Below are positions 44,216 through 55,369 of a stretch of 64,000 nucleotides of DNA, one piece after another; within the stretch, counting starts at the first letter, position 1; each line of letters begins with the position of its first letter. The DNA comes from Dermatemys mawii (Eukaryota > Chordata > Testudines > Dermatemydidae), in the NCBI GenBank assembly GCA_007922305.1, contig ML677365.1, positions 12,448,533 through 12,512,532 on the forward strand, in the 5' to 3' direction. Under the pieces are notes generated by a model, which was not told the DNA's origin, ran no database searches, and was given only the letters and a program-made list of their open reading frames with translations. A program made the translations under genes and the position numbers.

Positions 44216-46496
44216 TCAGCTGGGGAGAGTCCTTGGAGGATGAGTGAACACCACATCTATCTCAGCCAAGCTGGGGCAATAAGTATGACCCGAGCCTTGT
44301 TGTACCCAGTGTATCAGAGGGATCAGTGGAAAGCCATGCATGAGACAGTTATTCCATGGGATGAGAAACAGGTCTCCTAGGGATGCAGTTCCAAATCCCG
44401 CACCATAACAAAATACGTGGCATTTGCGATTCTGGGTTGTGGCAAAGAGGTCCACTGATGGAGTACCCCCGTGGGAGAAGAGCTGTTGTAGTATCACAGG
44501 GTGAAATTCCCATTCGTGTTCCATACAAAAGTGTCTGCCAGAGGTGGAAGTGGGCTGGTACGGCATACTGATAAGAACCTGTACCAGCCATATTCACTCC
44601 ACATTAAAACTCTGCAGTAGCAGCGCTTTAATGTCCCTGCCCCTTTTCTCCACCCCAGTCACGGCTCTGCTGTTAGGGCATGTACTAGCAGGGCCCCCAA
44701 CAGGGGAGGCAAAAGGGGCAGGGACATTAAAGCACTGCTGCAGCAGCGCTTTCAGTATGGTCCTTTGCCACGGCAGCACTGATGGGGGGCGCAGCAACAT
44801 TAAAGCGCTGCCATGGCAAAGGATCCTTAAAGTGCTGCCGTGGCAGCGCTTTATTGTTCCTGCCCCTTCTGCCCCCCCACGCCACCAACAGCGGGGGGTG
44901 GGGGCAAAGAGGACAGCTACAGGCACTTACCAGTACAGGGTGGGCCAGGGCTGGCTCTGACTCCCCCCACCCCACCCCTTCCACCCAAGGCCCTACCCCT
45001 TCCGGAGGCCAGAGTCAGCCCTAACCCAGCCCCATACCAGTAAGTGCCTATAGTCACTTTCACCCCTGGTGTCTGCTGAGTGCATTGGCAGTAGTGTTGT
45101 GACAGCCGGGTAGATACGAAGCAATAATTTGTATGTGGTGTTGTATCCACCAATTCCATAACCAGATGGCTTCCATGCATAGGGAGTGCAATCGTGCTCG
45201 CCACTATCTGCTGATGTAAAACATACATGCTATACTGTCCTTTAGCACCCGGATAGATTTGTTCTTTAAAATGGGAAGGAAGTGAAGGCAGGCTCCTCTC
45301 ACTACTCTGAGCTCTAGGAGATTTATGTGTAGGAGTGTCTCCAGTGCGGAGCAGCAGCCTTGTGCTGTGTGTTCCCCCAGATGCACTCCCCAACCACACA
45401 AGGAAGCGACCATGGTGAGCGTGAGCTTTGGGGATTGCTGCTAGAAGGGAACGCCCATGCAGAGATTTTCTGGTCTTGTCCACCATCGCAGGGAAGCTAT
45501 ACCGTTCGCCGGAGGAGTTAGCAGCATACAGAAGCTGTGCCTGCTGCTTTTGTAGTTGGAGTTAAGCCAGCCCTGAAGACAACTCATCTACATCCTGGCG
45601 TACTTGACCACGACGGTGGTGGCTGTCACGTGCCAAGGAGCTGTAGGCTATTTCTTGTCTGTATCCCAGGGATGAACAGAGAGCATGTGTATGAGATGTG
45701 TGATAGCAAGGAATCTGTCATGTGGGAGTGAGCCTCTCATTCAGATTAAGTCCAGGTGAGCTCCATTGAATTTGATGTGCTGTGTAGATGTCTGGGTGGA
45801 TTTTGGATGCTTATTTGGAGGCCTAAACTGTGGAAGAGGGAGATGGCAAAATGCGTAGCTTGTAGTGTCTTGTCATATGAGTTGCCCTTGATGAGGCAAT
45901 CATCAAGATAGGGGAAAAGCATGATCCCGTGTCTGCGGAGGAGGCCCACGACTATGGCTAGGGTCTTGGAGAATACTCTCGGTACTGTGGAGAGTCCGAA
46001 AAGGAGTACCCTGTATTGACAATGGTCATGTCCGATTGTGAATCGTAGGAAGCATCTGTGGGCTGGATGAATGGATATATGAAAATAGGCGTCCTGTAGG
46101 TCGAGGGCTGTGAACCAGTCCCCTTGGTCCAACACAGATATTATTGTGCCCGGTGTGACCATCTTAGATTGCTGTACCTTTACGAATTTTTTCAGTCAGC
46201 GTAGGATTAGTATAGGCCTCCATCTCCCGGTCTTTTTCTGGGTCAGAAAGTAGTGGGAGTAGAACTCTTTTCCTCGATGGTGTGTGGTTCCACTGCACCC
46301 AGCTGTAGAAGGTGAGCCACTTCTGCCAAGGTAGGTGCTCATGAGTGGTGTCCCTGAAGAGGGACCGGGAAGGATAGGAGGGTAAGATATAATAAGGATG
46401 GGATAACTGGACTGAACTATTTCGAGGACCCAGTGGTCCTGTGTAATCTGTTGCCAGATACATTGGAAAACCTGGAAGTGGGGGCCAAATGGGCAA
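44216..46496 (-). pseudogene. DIRS reverse transcriptase-RNase H polyprotein
   Basis: From upstream (46496) down the minus strand: an N-terminal stretch, then the RT core WFTALDLQDAYFHISIHPAH and YLDD (45910-45899). RNase H follows near 45413-45204, with ASLCGWGVHLGEH and LHINLLELR. The polyprotein C-terminal part is at 44566-44216 with HEWEFHPVILQQLF and PSVDLFATTQNRKCHVF. A stop follows the RT block and several frame changes are needed; a hAT MITE sits between RNase H and the C-terminal part. RT-RNase H copies the element RNA into circular DNA. Confidence 0.88.
44539..45068. mobile_element. hAT MITE with 8-bp duplication, inside the DIRS copy
   Basis: A 530-bp GC-rich insertion with terminal inverted repeats CAGAGGTGGAAGTG and (reversed) CAGGGGTGAAAGTG. 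It is flanked by a perfect 8-bp duplication GTGTCTGC at 44531-44538 and 45069-45076. The inside has paired tracts such as GCAGCGCTTTAATGTCCCTG and its mirror, so it can fold on itself. It has no transposase. The long open frames in it are GC artefacts. Confidence 0.95.
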
Positions 46497-46499
46497 GTT

Positions 46500-48242
46500 G
46501 GCAGTGGAATGAAGGGATGGTCGTACAGACCCTTAAACAACAATTTTGAAGCGTTGGTCATTTCACGATGGGTGGGAGGTAGCTGTTTGCACTTGGTTTT
46601 GTCTGCGTCTAGGAAATCTAGCACAATTCCTGGTTATATCATATGGTCTGGGCTGAAACTGGTGATTCTGTTGTGTGTGTGGCCTCTGATAACGTTGGGA
46701 AGGGATGGGTAAATGCCCAGGGTGCACAGGGTCGCTCTAGAGTCTTTCATGGTGTGAAGGACTTCGGTTTTCCTGGAAAAAAATGTATCTTTATCAGATG
46801 GGAGGTCCTCCACTTTGGTTTGCAGGTCTTTGGGGATACCAAATGCAGAGAGTCAGGAAGATCTGTGCAGAACCACTGCAGTTGCAGTAGTGCGGGCTGC
46901 TGCGTCCACCATGTCTAGAGATGCTTGTAGGGCCATTCTGGAGACAAATTGGTGCTCAGTGAGGACTGACTTAATGTCTGCTCTCCTGTCCTCTGGAATA
47001 TGGGAGGCAAAATCAAAGAGTTTATTGTAGTTCTTGAAGTTGTAGCTTACAAGAAGGGTGGAATAGTTTGCAATTCTGAACTGCAGAGTGGAGGAGGTAT
47101 AAACCTTGCAGCCCAAGACATCCAGGTATTTGAGGTCCTTGTTTTGTGGGGTGGGCCAATAGTGTGGCCATTTTGGCCTTTGTGTCGCTGCATCCACTAC
47201 AAGAGAATTTGATTGTAGGTGAAAGAATAAAAAGTCGTCTTCCTTAGCAGGAACATAATATTTACGTTCAGCCTTTTTGCAAGCTGGAAAGAGAGAGGGG
47301 GTCTGCCAGAGAATGTCAGCTGGTTCTAGGAGTGCTTCATTTATGGTAAGCGCGATCTTTGAAAGTGCAGAAGGTTGGAAGATTTTGAGGAGTCTGTGTT
47401 GTGTCTCCTGGACCTCGTCTAAAGGGATATCCTGGCTGAGTGCCACCCTCTTGAAAAGTTCTTGGAATTGTTTAAAGTCATCCACATTTTGTGGAGGCGG
47501 AGACAGGAGGGCTCCACCTGGAGCTGATGGAGAGTTAGGAATCGGTGAGTCAGGGTATGGTCCATAGCCCATGTCTTCAGATGGGGTTCAGGCACTCTAG
47601 AGGTAGATGGAGCTAGAGATAGAGATGCAAAAGAAGGTTGTGGTCTGGAGGAAGAAGCATAAAGATGAGTGGCAGTAGGAGCTGGCCAAGGGTACCACTG
47701 AAGCCAAGGCATAGGATAGAAAAAGTTAGGTGCTGCCCATGGGGGAGCGAAGTAGGGAAACTGAGGCTGGTGGTTGTGAGCCAAGACATGAAGAGCAAAA
47801 GGTTCCGGTGGAGGAGGAGAGGCAAGTGGGGAGAACTCTACTTGCTGCTGCATATCAGGCTCACTGTCAGTAAAGGTAGCCAGGTCAGGTGGGGAGAGAG
47901 GCTGGTCAAGAGTGAACCCAGTGTGTCCAGGAGCAGGGAGTTAGACATAGGTGCCACTGAGAGGTCATCCTGACTTAGGAACTGTTGTTGCTTCTCCCCA
48001 GGCTGTGATTCTGTTAAGCGCAATCTATGCTCAGAAGCATGCACAGACTTTTGCTTGGGTTTTCCCGGTGCCACGAGTTGCTTGTAGGTGCCCTGCAGGG
48101 GGTTCGCTGCTGCTATCGGCTTGGTTCTGACATTCTTTGTAATTGTTTTCTTCAGAGAACAGGTAAGAGGATCAGCACTGTCCTGAGTCCTGTCTCCAAC
48201 CGAGGAGGGTTGAGAAGGAACTGAGGGGGGTATGAGATGCAC
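46500..48242 (-). pseudogene. DIRS gag-like ORF
   Basis: The minus strand holds three overlapping open stretches (48242-47838, 47853-47419 and 47572-46853) that belong to one gag-like protein. Segments: a Ser- and Lys-rich N-terminal part, a Pro-rich middle, then DDFKQFQELFKRVALSQ, IPLDEVQETQHRLLKIF and the DMVDAAARTTATAV helix, ending with a KDSRATLCTLGIY block near 46750. The same blocks occur in order in the remnant at 0.4-2.8 kb. Frame changes near 47840 and 47430 and after 46853 show decay. It lies directly upstream of RT. Confidence 0.8.
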
Positions 48243-48393
48243 GCGCTCAGGCAGACTCTATCGAGACCACGAGACAGCAGCTGAGCACGTGCCCCAACCA
48301 GACACTGCTACCCAAGATTTCCGATCAGCGGCACAGGGATGCACAGTCACCAGCAGTGGAGCATCTACAGGGACAGCACTCAAAGAAGAACAC

Positions 48394-49265
48394 AAAATTA
48401 CTCAAGATAGTTACGTCCAATGCAGGCTGAGAAGACTTACAAAGCAATCTTACAAAACTGGATGACTGCAAAAAAATGGCAGATGAAATTCAGTGTTGAT
48501 AAATGCAAAGTATTGCACCCTGGAAAATGTAATCCCAACTATACATACAAAATGATGGGGTCTAAATTAGCTGTTACCTCTCAAGAAAGAGATCTTATAG
48601 CCATTGCAGATAGTTTTCTGCAAACATCTATTCAATGTGCAGCAGCAGTACAAAAAGCTCACAGAATATTAGGAACCATTAGAAAAGGGATAGATATTTT
48701 CTGTTTTACTATCATGATGTCACTATATAAATCCATGGTACACCCATATCTTGAATACTGCATGTCGATCTGGTCACCCCATCTCAAATATATATATATA
48801 TATATTAGAAAAATACAGGGAAGGGCAACAAAAACGATTAGGGGTATGGAACAGCTTCTGTATGAGGAGAGATTAAAATACTGGAACTCTTCAACTTGGA
48901 AAAGAGACAACTTAAGGGGGGATATGATAAAGGTCTGCAAAATCTTGACTGGTATGGAAAAAGGGAATATGGAAATGTTGTTTACTCCTTCACATAACAC
49001 AAGAACTAAGGGTAACCCAATAAAATTAATAGGCAACAGGTTTAAAATAGAAAGAAGTACACAATGGCTATTAGCCAGGATGACTAGGGATAGTGTCCCT
49101 AGCCTCTGTTTGCCAGAAGCTGGGAATGGGCAATAGGGGAGGGATCACTTGATGATTACCTGTTCTGTTCATTCTCTCTAGGGCACCTGGCATTGGCCAC
49201 AGTTGGAAGCCAGGATACTGGGCTAGATGGACCTTTTGTCTGACCCAGTACGGCTGTTCTTATGT
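48394..49265 (+). mobile_element. CR1 LINE, part 2 (right of the DIRS insertion)
   Basis: It resumes with AAAATTACTCAAGATAGTTA, the CR1 words that follow the active site. An open frame from 48420 to 49136 (about 238 codons) reads WMTAKKWQMKFSVDKCKVLH, HPYLEYCMSIWSPHLK and LKYWNSSTWKRDNLRGDMI. The 3' end reads GGGCTAGATGGACCTTTTGT then CTGACCCAGTACGGCTGTTC. The 238-codon frame is long for a decayed CR1 and includes a (TA)n expansion at about 48789-48806. Confidence 0.92.
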
Positions 49266-49287
49266 AATTGGGTTCCACTACTGCCCT

Positions 49288-49459
49288 TAGAAGGCTACTA
49301 TTTTACATACAACGATAGTTTAATTATATATTACAGAGTTATAGAAAGAGACCTTCTAAAAACGTTAGAATGTATTACTGGCACACAAAACCTTAAATTA
49401 GAGTGAATAAATGAAGATTCCCTGCACCACTTCTGAAAGGTTGCAGACTCCTGGCCTAG
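49288..49459 (+). mobile_element. hAT MITE fragment, same family as 27499-28618
   Basis: It has TACAACGATAGTTTAATTAT, then AAAGAGACCTTCTAAAAACG and ends ACCACTTCTGAAAGGTTGCA, matching the right half of the MITE at 28.48-28.62 kb. The left half is missing. Confidence 0.8.
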
Positions 49460-49975
49460 CTGCTAGAGTGAAATTAACAAGATTGGTCAGTTTCACAGCT
49501 ATATATGGAAAGCTATGGACAGCAGTGAAACTGTCAATTTTATATTACTGCTGATAGGGAAAGTTATGAATTGAGACAAGTAGTGGTATCCTTCATGAAG
49601 AAGAGGATGTCATTAACAGGTTGGGGAAGAACAGACTACTAGGGATACACACTCCATCCATCAGCATTGAAAAAATGTGGAAGGGAGAGAAGACAAAGTT
49701 CATTCTCCCTTCTGGAAGCAATATGGGGATGGAGCTTTCATTTATAATTATTAGCCTAAGGCCAGTATAAAATATGGTCCAAGGGGCATTTCTTTGGTAG
49801 AAATTCAGCACAGTGCATGCATGTGTGTGCACATCTGCATACGCACATGCACGCACGCACACACACTCTCTTACGCTTCCCAGCAGCAAAGAGTTAACAG
49901 TGCAGGTCTTCAGCTTTTGTAAGCATTGTTGATCCTAGAACTCACTCTTAAGACAACTCCCTACTAGATTGGTAA
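49460..49975. other. unassigned sequence with a CA-rich tract
   Basis: It contains a mixed (CA)/(GTGC) tract at about 49810-49868. Otherwise nothing is recognised. Confidence 0.45.
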
Positions 49976-50410
49976 TGTAGTGAGGCGATGTGGTTCCCCA
50001 CCACTCCAGAGACAGAGGAGTCCCTCCAGACACCAGAGTTGGCAGAGCCAAGAAGCTCTGAGCCCACCCCACAGAGGGTCAGGCATTGCCCTGGAAGTAT
50101 AAAGGCTCAACCTCAAAGCTCACTTAGAAGGCAGCCGCCAGGAGGCCAGATGCCTCCAGCCTAGCTTGCAATTGGGAAACCCCAAAGGCCCGCAGTAAAT
50201 CTGATGACTGGCCCGACCTGCCCTGTGCTAAATACCCAGAGGAGTTGCCGAGCCTGCCCCTCACCAGCTATCCCAAGGAAACCCATGGTGCTGGACCCCC
50301 TGGGGACATCACCTCAACCCAGGTACCACAAGAGGGGTAACTTCAAGAACTTGTCACTGCCTACTGCCAAGCTGAGCTGGGGAATCTACCTCTACAACAC
50401 TTCTATTTGA
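49976..50410 (+). mobile_element. LTR-like fragment (tentative)
   Basis: A GC-richer block that starts TGTAGTGAGGCGATGTGG and has a TATAAAG box at 50098-50104, like a Gypsy LTR. The 3' end is unclear and no duplication was found. The 68-codon frame at 50204-50410 has no recognised domain. Confidence 0.45.
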
Positions 50411-51098
50411 TACATTTATTGGAATCTGTGATATTTATTCACTTTCATTGAATGAAATTTATTTCATTACTTTCATTCAATTACTTTCATTGAATTGAAT
50501 TTATTGAGTCAATTAATTTAAGTTAAATACTTTCTGGAAAGTGTGTAAACCTGTGCTTATTTATAGCAAAGACCGTAACTTAGAGCTATCTGTATTATCT
50601 GTACTGATGAGTGGGAATGAAAAGGTTGGCTGGAAATATCATTACCTCAAAGGTAATTCTGAGTTTGGTTGATACTTACAGTAATTAATCAACTGTCTAA
50701 ATTCTAAATTTGAAGTAATTTGGCCCAAACGAATCCTGTATTTGTACTGACATTTAGATTGATCAGCAATTTAATCAAGTATCTGTATTAAGGGCTAATA
50801 GTTTTTATTGATGTTAAATGTATCTATCCAAAGTAAGTTAGAATAATTAGAGTAAGTTATCATTTTGTGTGATATTTGTTATATAAATGTATTTGATTCT
50901 AAATAAAGTTCTGGTATTATGAGTAAAAATTATTATTACAAAGAGGTCTTTATTTTCCATTCTGAATTTATAATATTTTGTTTAATAAAAATATATAAAC
51001 TCTTAAGGATTCTTTATCTGAATTTTAGCTAAACCCTAGAACTACAGAACTAGGAGCACTATCTTAAGAGAATTTAATTGATAAGTTAAATACTTAAC
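50411..51098. other. unassigned AT-rich sequence
   Basis: Contains a short local repeat of ATTTCATTACTTTCATTCAA-like words near 50450-50500. Nothing else is recognised. Confidence 0.4.
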
Positions 51099-51233
51099 TA
51101 GGGCTGTCAATTAATGGCAGTTAACTCATACAATTAACTCAAAAGTAATCACAATTAAATATATTAATTGTGATTAATCGCAGTTTTAATCACACTGCTA
51201 AACAACAGAATACCAATCAAAATGTATTAAATA

Positions 51234-51423
51234 CACCGGACCCTTGCTTCAGCCTGCGTCGCTATAGCGCAGGTTCACGTACAGTGCAATCGCGGCGATG
51301 TATCCCAAATTAAAATATTTAAATTGGACCCATGGTAATGCAGACCCCGCGTTAACTCGGTCCCCACGTTAGCACGGTACCACACATGGATCCCGAACCC
51401 TGGGCTATCATGAAGGTCCGTTG
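51234..51423. mobile_element. Tc1/mariner-type MITE with TA duplication
   Basis: A 190-bp insertion with ends CACCGGACCCTT and (reversed) CAACGGACCTTC between TA dinucleotides (51232-51233 and 51424-51425). It is GC-rich within an AT-rich host element; the flanking hAT sequence reads on after it. Confidence 0.85.
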
Positions 51424-51881
51424 TATATTTGGATGCTTTTACATTTTCAAATATATTGATTTCAATTACAACCCAGTTGTCAAGGTTCCCTCCCCACTTT
51501 GAACTCTAGGGTACAGCTGTGGGGACCCACATGAAAAGACCCCCTAAGCTTATTTTACCAGCTTAGGTCAAAACTTCCCCAAGGCACAAGCTTCTTCTGT
51601 ACCTTGGGTGATAGGCTGCCACCACTAAGTGTAACACAAAGACTCAGGGAAGAAACCACCTGGAGTTCCTAATTCCCCAAAATATCCCCCCAAGTCTACA
51701 CCCTCCCTTTCAGGGAAAGGCTTGAGATATACCCCTCACCAATCCATACAGGTGAGCCAAATCCCAAAACCCTGGATCTTTAAAACAAATGAAAAACTGA
51801 GTCAGATTCTTAAAAGAAGAATTTTAATTAAAGAAAGGAAAAAAAGAAATTACTCGTATAAAAATCAGGATGGAAGTACTT

Positions 51882-52827
51882 CATTCATTATGCCCTCCAC
51901 CCCTCTCAGGGTATGGGCCGCCAACAATAGATTGCCAGAGGATTCTGTCCTGGGCCATTCCTTCAAGTTGACTCCAGGTGTACCCCGTCTTTGTGATGTC
52001 TGCCTCAAGGTCACATAGCCAGGTGTTTCTTGGATGGTCTTTCTTCCGCTTGCCTTGGGGGTTCCACCTCAGAGCCTGTCTGGTGATGTTAGTTGGTGAT
52101 TTCCGCAAGGTGTGTCCTATCCAGCTCCATCTTCTCATCCGGATTTCTTTTTCTGCAGGAAGTTGGCTGGATCTCTCCCAGAGCTTGGCATTGCTGATGG
52201 TATCTGGCCAGCGGATCTGGAGAATCCTTCTGAGGCAGCTGTTGATGAATGTCTGGATTCTTTGGATGGTAGTTTGTGTCATTCTTCAGGTTTCGGCCCC
52301 GTACAGCAGTACTGACTTTACATTGAAGTTGAACAGCCGAATCTTCGTTTTCAAGGCCAGCTCTCTACAGCCTCAAATGATTTTGAACTGTAGGAAGGCC
52401 ACTCTTGCTTTGCCAATCCTTGCCTTGACGTCCGCGTCTGTACCTCCCATCTGGTCTATGATGCTGCCCAAGTAGGTGAAGGAGTGCACTTTTTCGAGGG
52501 AACGTCCATTCAGGATGACTGGTTTGTTACTGCTGGTGCTAATCTTCAGGATCTTGGTCTTGTCTCTGTGGATGTTGAGTCCAACCTGCAATGATGTGGC
52601 TGCCACAACATTTGTTTTTTCTTGTATCTGCTGGTGACTATGGGAGAGAAGTGCAAGGTCATCGGCAAAATCTGATGGATGGCAAAATCCTTGGATGACA
52701 AGGATGCTTGTTGTCACCGTTTCTCTTCCTTCTCATCATCGACTGGATCATGAAGAGGTCCACCAGTGAACGCAGGAATGGAATCCAGTGGACTTTGTGG
52801 AGCCAGCTTGGCAATCTGGATTTTGCC
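51882..52827 (-). mobile_element. RTE-like LINE fragment with 12-bp duplication
   Basis: A 946-bp insertion bounded by a perfect 12-bp duplication ATGGAAGTACTT (51870-51881 and 52828-52839). On the minus strand it codes for the RT C-terminal half. The 3' end (near 51882) has a short AATGAATG tail instead of poly(A), as in RTE-type LINEs. The 5' end is truncated. The clade call (RTE-like) rests on recall of related proteins and on the tail and could be revised. Confidence 0.85.
51885..52717 (-). pseudogene. LINE reverse transcriptase C-terminal part
   Basis: Two open stretches: 52717-52373 with the active site FADDLALLSHSHQQ (FADD at 52669-52658) and TYLGSIIDQMGGTDADVKAR; and 52282-51881 with FINSCLRRILQIRWPDTISN, RMRRWSWIGHTLRKS and ALRWNPQGKRKKDHP. 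The gap between them is in another frame. The blocks W-GHTLR and NPQGKRK are typical of the C-terminal region of several LINE clades. No endonuclease domain is present. Confidence 0.85.
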
Positions 52828-53465
52828 ATGGAAGTACTTACAGAGTCACAAAAAGATTTTTAAAAAAATGCCCACAGAGGAATTCCCTCTGCTCATTTTC
52901 AAAGTTACAAAGAAAACACAGGGATATCTCTCTTTAGCCAGAGAAATTCACAAGTGAGAAAAAATATAAGCGAGCCCACCTTGCCTGGCTATTGCTTACT
53001 ATTTTTGTGAATTTCAGAGACTGATGTAGAATTAGATGGAGGGAAGAAACGGCTGTCTGGCCCCTCCAAAATTCACTGAGCTAATATGCACACAACAAAG
53101 GCACAGAGAACAAAAACTTCCCTCCCCCAGATTTGAAAGTATCTTCTGTCCCCATTGGTCCTTTTGGTCAGGTGCCAACCAGGTTCTTAGCTTCTTAACC
53201 CCTTACACATAAGGGGGGATTATAGGCTACTTTTAGGGTATTGACACCAGTATATAGTGCTCACTTTATATTATTACAAATATTTGCACTGTAGAAATGG
53301 CAAACAAAAGAAATAGTATTTTTCTATTCACCTTGTAGAAGTACTGTAGTACAATCTTTGTCATAAAAGTGTGACTCACAAATGTAGATTGTTACATAAC
53401 TCACTCAAAAACAAAACAATGTAAAACTTTAGAGCCTACAAGTCGACTCATTCTTATGTGATCAG

Positions 53466-53669
53466 CTAATCATTTAAACAAAAAAGTTTGTTTACATGTA
53501 TAGAAGATAATTCTGCCCTTTTCTTATTTACAATATCATATGAATGTGAGAAAAAGTATTCACATGGCACTTTTGTAGTTGGCATTGCAAAGTATTTACT
53601 TGCCAGATGTGCTAAAGATTCATATGTTCTTTCATGCTTTGACCACCGTTCCAGAGTACATCCTTTCAT
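53466..53669 (-). pseudogene. hAT dimerisation domain, left arm of copy 2
   Basis: The minus-strand frame reads SKHERTYESLAHLASKYFAM, then VNKKRAELSSIHVNKLFCL, the same hAT C-terminal pattern as in copy 1. It is inverted relative to the central transposase piece. Confidence 0.8.
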
Positions 53670-53710
53670 GTTGAGGACACTAGTTTAAAAATGCATTAAG
53701 CAACTTGTGG

Positions 53711-54331
53711 CTGAACTCTTTGGGGGAGAATTTATAGGTCTCCTATTCTGTTTCACCTGCATTCTGCCATATATTTCATGTTACAGCAATCTCGGATGAT
53801 GACCCAGCACAAGTTGTTCCTTTTAAGAACACTTTCACTGCAGATCTGAGAAAAGGCAAAGAAGGTACCAATGCGATATTTCTAAGAAAATTACAGCACT
53901 TGACTCAAGGTTTAAGAATCTGAAGTGCCTTCCAAAATCTGAGTGGGATGAGGTGTAGAGCATGCTTTCAGAAGTCTTAAAAGAGCAACCCTCTGATGCA
54001 GAAACTACAGAACCCGAACCATCAAAAGAGAAAATCAACCTTCTGCTGACAGCATCTGACTCAGATAATGAACATGTGTTGGTCCGCACTGCTTTGGATT
54101 GTTATCGAGCAGAGCCCGTCATCAAAATGGACACATGTCCTCTGGAATGATGGTTGAAGCATGAAAGAACATATGAATCCTTAGTGCATGTAAATATCTT
54201 GCGATGCCAGCTACAACAATGCCATGAGAACCCCTGTTCTCACTTTCAGGTGACACTGTAAACAAAAAATGGGCGGCATTGTGTCCTGCAAATGTAAACA
54301 AACTTGTTTGTCCTATTGAGTGGCTGAACAA
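53711..54331 (+). pseudogene. hAT transposase central and C-terminal remnant, copy 2
   Basis: On the plus strand a decayed ALD(S)RFKNLKCLPKSE block is followed by a frame at 53962-54150: MLSEVLKEQPSDAETTEPEP, an acidic linker, then TCPLE(W). The dimerisation domain continues with stops to about 54330. It corresponds to 20822-21425 in copy 1. Confidence 0.78.
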
Positions 54332-54673
54332 GAAGTAGGACTGAGTGGACTTGCAGGCTCTACAATTTTACATTGTTTTATTTTTGAAAGCAGTTATTTT
54401 TCATATAATTCTACATTCATAAGTTCAACTTTCATGATAAAGAGATTGCACTACACTACTTGTATTGGGTGAATTGAAAAATTCTTGTTTCTTTACAGTG
54501 CAAATACTTGTAATCAAAAATAAATATAAAGTGAGCACTGTACTCTTCGTATTCTGTGTTGTAACTGAAATCAATAAATTTGAAAATGTAGAAAACATCC
54601 AAAATATTTAAATAAATGATATTTTATCAGTGCAATTAATTACAATTATTTTTTTAATCGCTTGACAGCCCTA

Positions 54674-55199
54674 ATTATAATCTATGTAATCCAGAATTCA
54701 AATGTGGGGCAAGCACAGTGCTCAATTACTACACTGTACTGACCTCAAAAATGGTGTGACTATATTAGCCTTACAATCCAGATGTTGTCCTTAAGCATTT
54801 TTTAAATGGCTTGAATAACTAATACAGATGGCATCTTGAAGGACTAATTAACAGTCAATAATTAACGTGAGAAGCGTCTTATGCAAAGATGAGCTACTTT
54901 CATTATGGACCCTAACTAAGCCAGGAGCTCTATCTGAAAGTATTTACAGTAGACCCAAGATTATTTCATAATTTTGAAGATGGGATTGCCACTTCCTTCA
55001 TTGTGAATTTATATTTATTGTACTTTGCTGTACATGCAATGTTTCTTGAGCTTTTATTCCCAAAGTTGTATCACCCTTGTGAAAAGTGTGCTGATAACAC
55101 TGTTTAGTATCATAACCTCCATGCCTTAGATACTCCACACTCTGAGTTATGCAAAGTATCTGGAGATAGCATACTTGCCACAGATACAGGAGAGTGATA
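54674..55199. other. unassigned sequence
   Basis: Nothing recognised. Confidence 0.4.
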
Positions 55200-55368
55200 A
55201 AGAAAGTTTAGAAGAAGAAATAACACAGGAAAGAGTCCGGAAGTTGAAGCTAAACAAATTCAGGCTAAAAATAAGGCACAAAATTGTAAGTGATGGTACT
55301 TAGCCATTGGAACATCTTAACAAGAGTTGTGGTGGATTCTCTATCACTAGAAATTGGATGTTTTCCTA
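55200..55368 (+). mobile_element. CR1 LINE 3' fragment
   Basis: CR1 words GAAGTTGAAGCTAAACAAAT, then AACAAGAGTTGTGGTGGATT and CACTAGAAATTGGATGTTTT. It ends where the 'GTCTACACT' MITE begins. Confidence 0.8.
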
Positions 55369-55369
55369 A

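Larger units (their letters stand above)
42731..48393 (-). mobile_element. DIRS-type retrotransposon, near complete (copy 3)
   Basis: On the minus strand the order is 5' terminal repeat, gag, RT-RNase H, tyrosine recombinase, 3' terminal region, as in DIRS elements. The left end holds a foldback (42735-43068, arms GTTACTCACGTTGCAGTAAC and its mirror). The right end, GACAGCACTCAAAGAAGAAC, mirrors TTCTTCAAGTGCTGCCGCTG at about 43068-43087. It splits a CR1 with no target duplication, as expected for recombinase-mediated insertion. A hAT MITE (44539-45068) interrupts the RNase H-downstream region. Confidence 0.9.
51478..53246 (-). mobile_element. solo LTR (family with 5-bp duplication), copy C, split by a LINE
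   Basis: On the plus strand it runs from TGTCAAGGTTCCCTCC to GGGTATTGACA. It shares with copies A and B, in reverse, ACTCTAGGGTACAGCTGTGG and CTTAACCCCTTACACATAAG. A perfect 5-bp duplication CCAGT lies at 51473-51477 and 53247-53251. Without the LINE insertion and its duplicated target, the LTR is 811 bp, in line with 791 and 807 bp for the other copies. Confidence 0.93.
51099..54673. mobile_element. foldback hAT element (copy 2), with nested insertions
   Basis: It starts TAGGGCTGTCAATTAA and ends TTGACAGCCCTA. As in copy 1, the left arm (to about 53690, counting insertions) is the reverse complement of the right arm (about 54116-54673): both hold the hAT dimerisation domain in opposite senses. 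Central transposase remnants lie at 53711-54115. The left arm was hit twice: a mariner-type MITE at 51234-51423 and a solo LTR at 51478-53246. The flanking 8-mers (TACTTAAC and ATTATAAT) do not match, so the target duplication has decayed. Confidence 0.87.

Noticed and set aside
44594..45486. Long open frames of 80-189 codons
   Set aside because: They lie mostly in a GC-rich hAT MITE with exact 8-bp duplication; only the DIRS RNase H part (45204-45413) is real similarity.
51099..54673. 8-bp duplication of the foldback hAT copy 2
   Set aside because: TACTTAAC and ATTATAAT share too few positions to be called a duplication.
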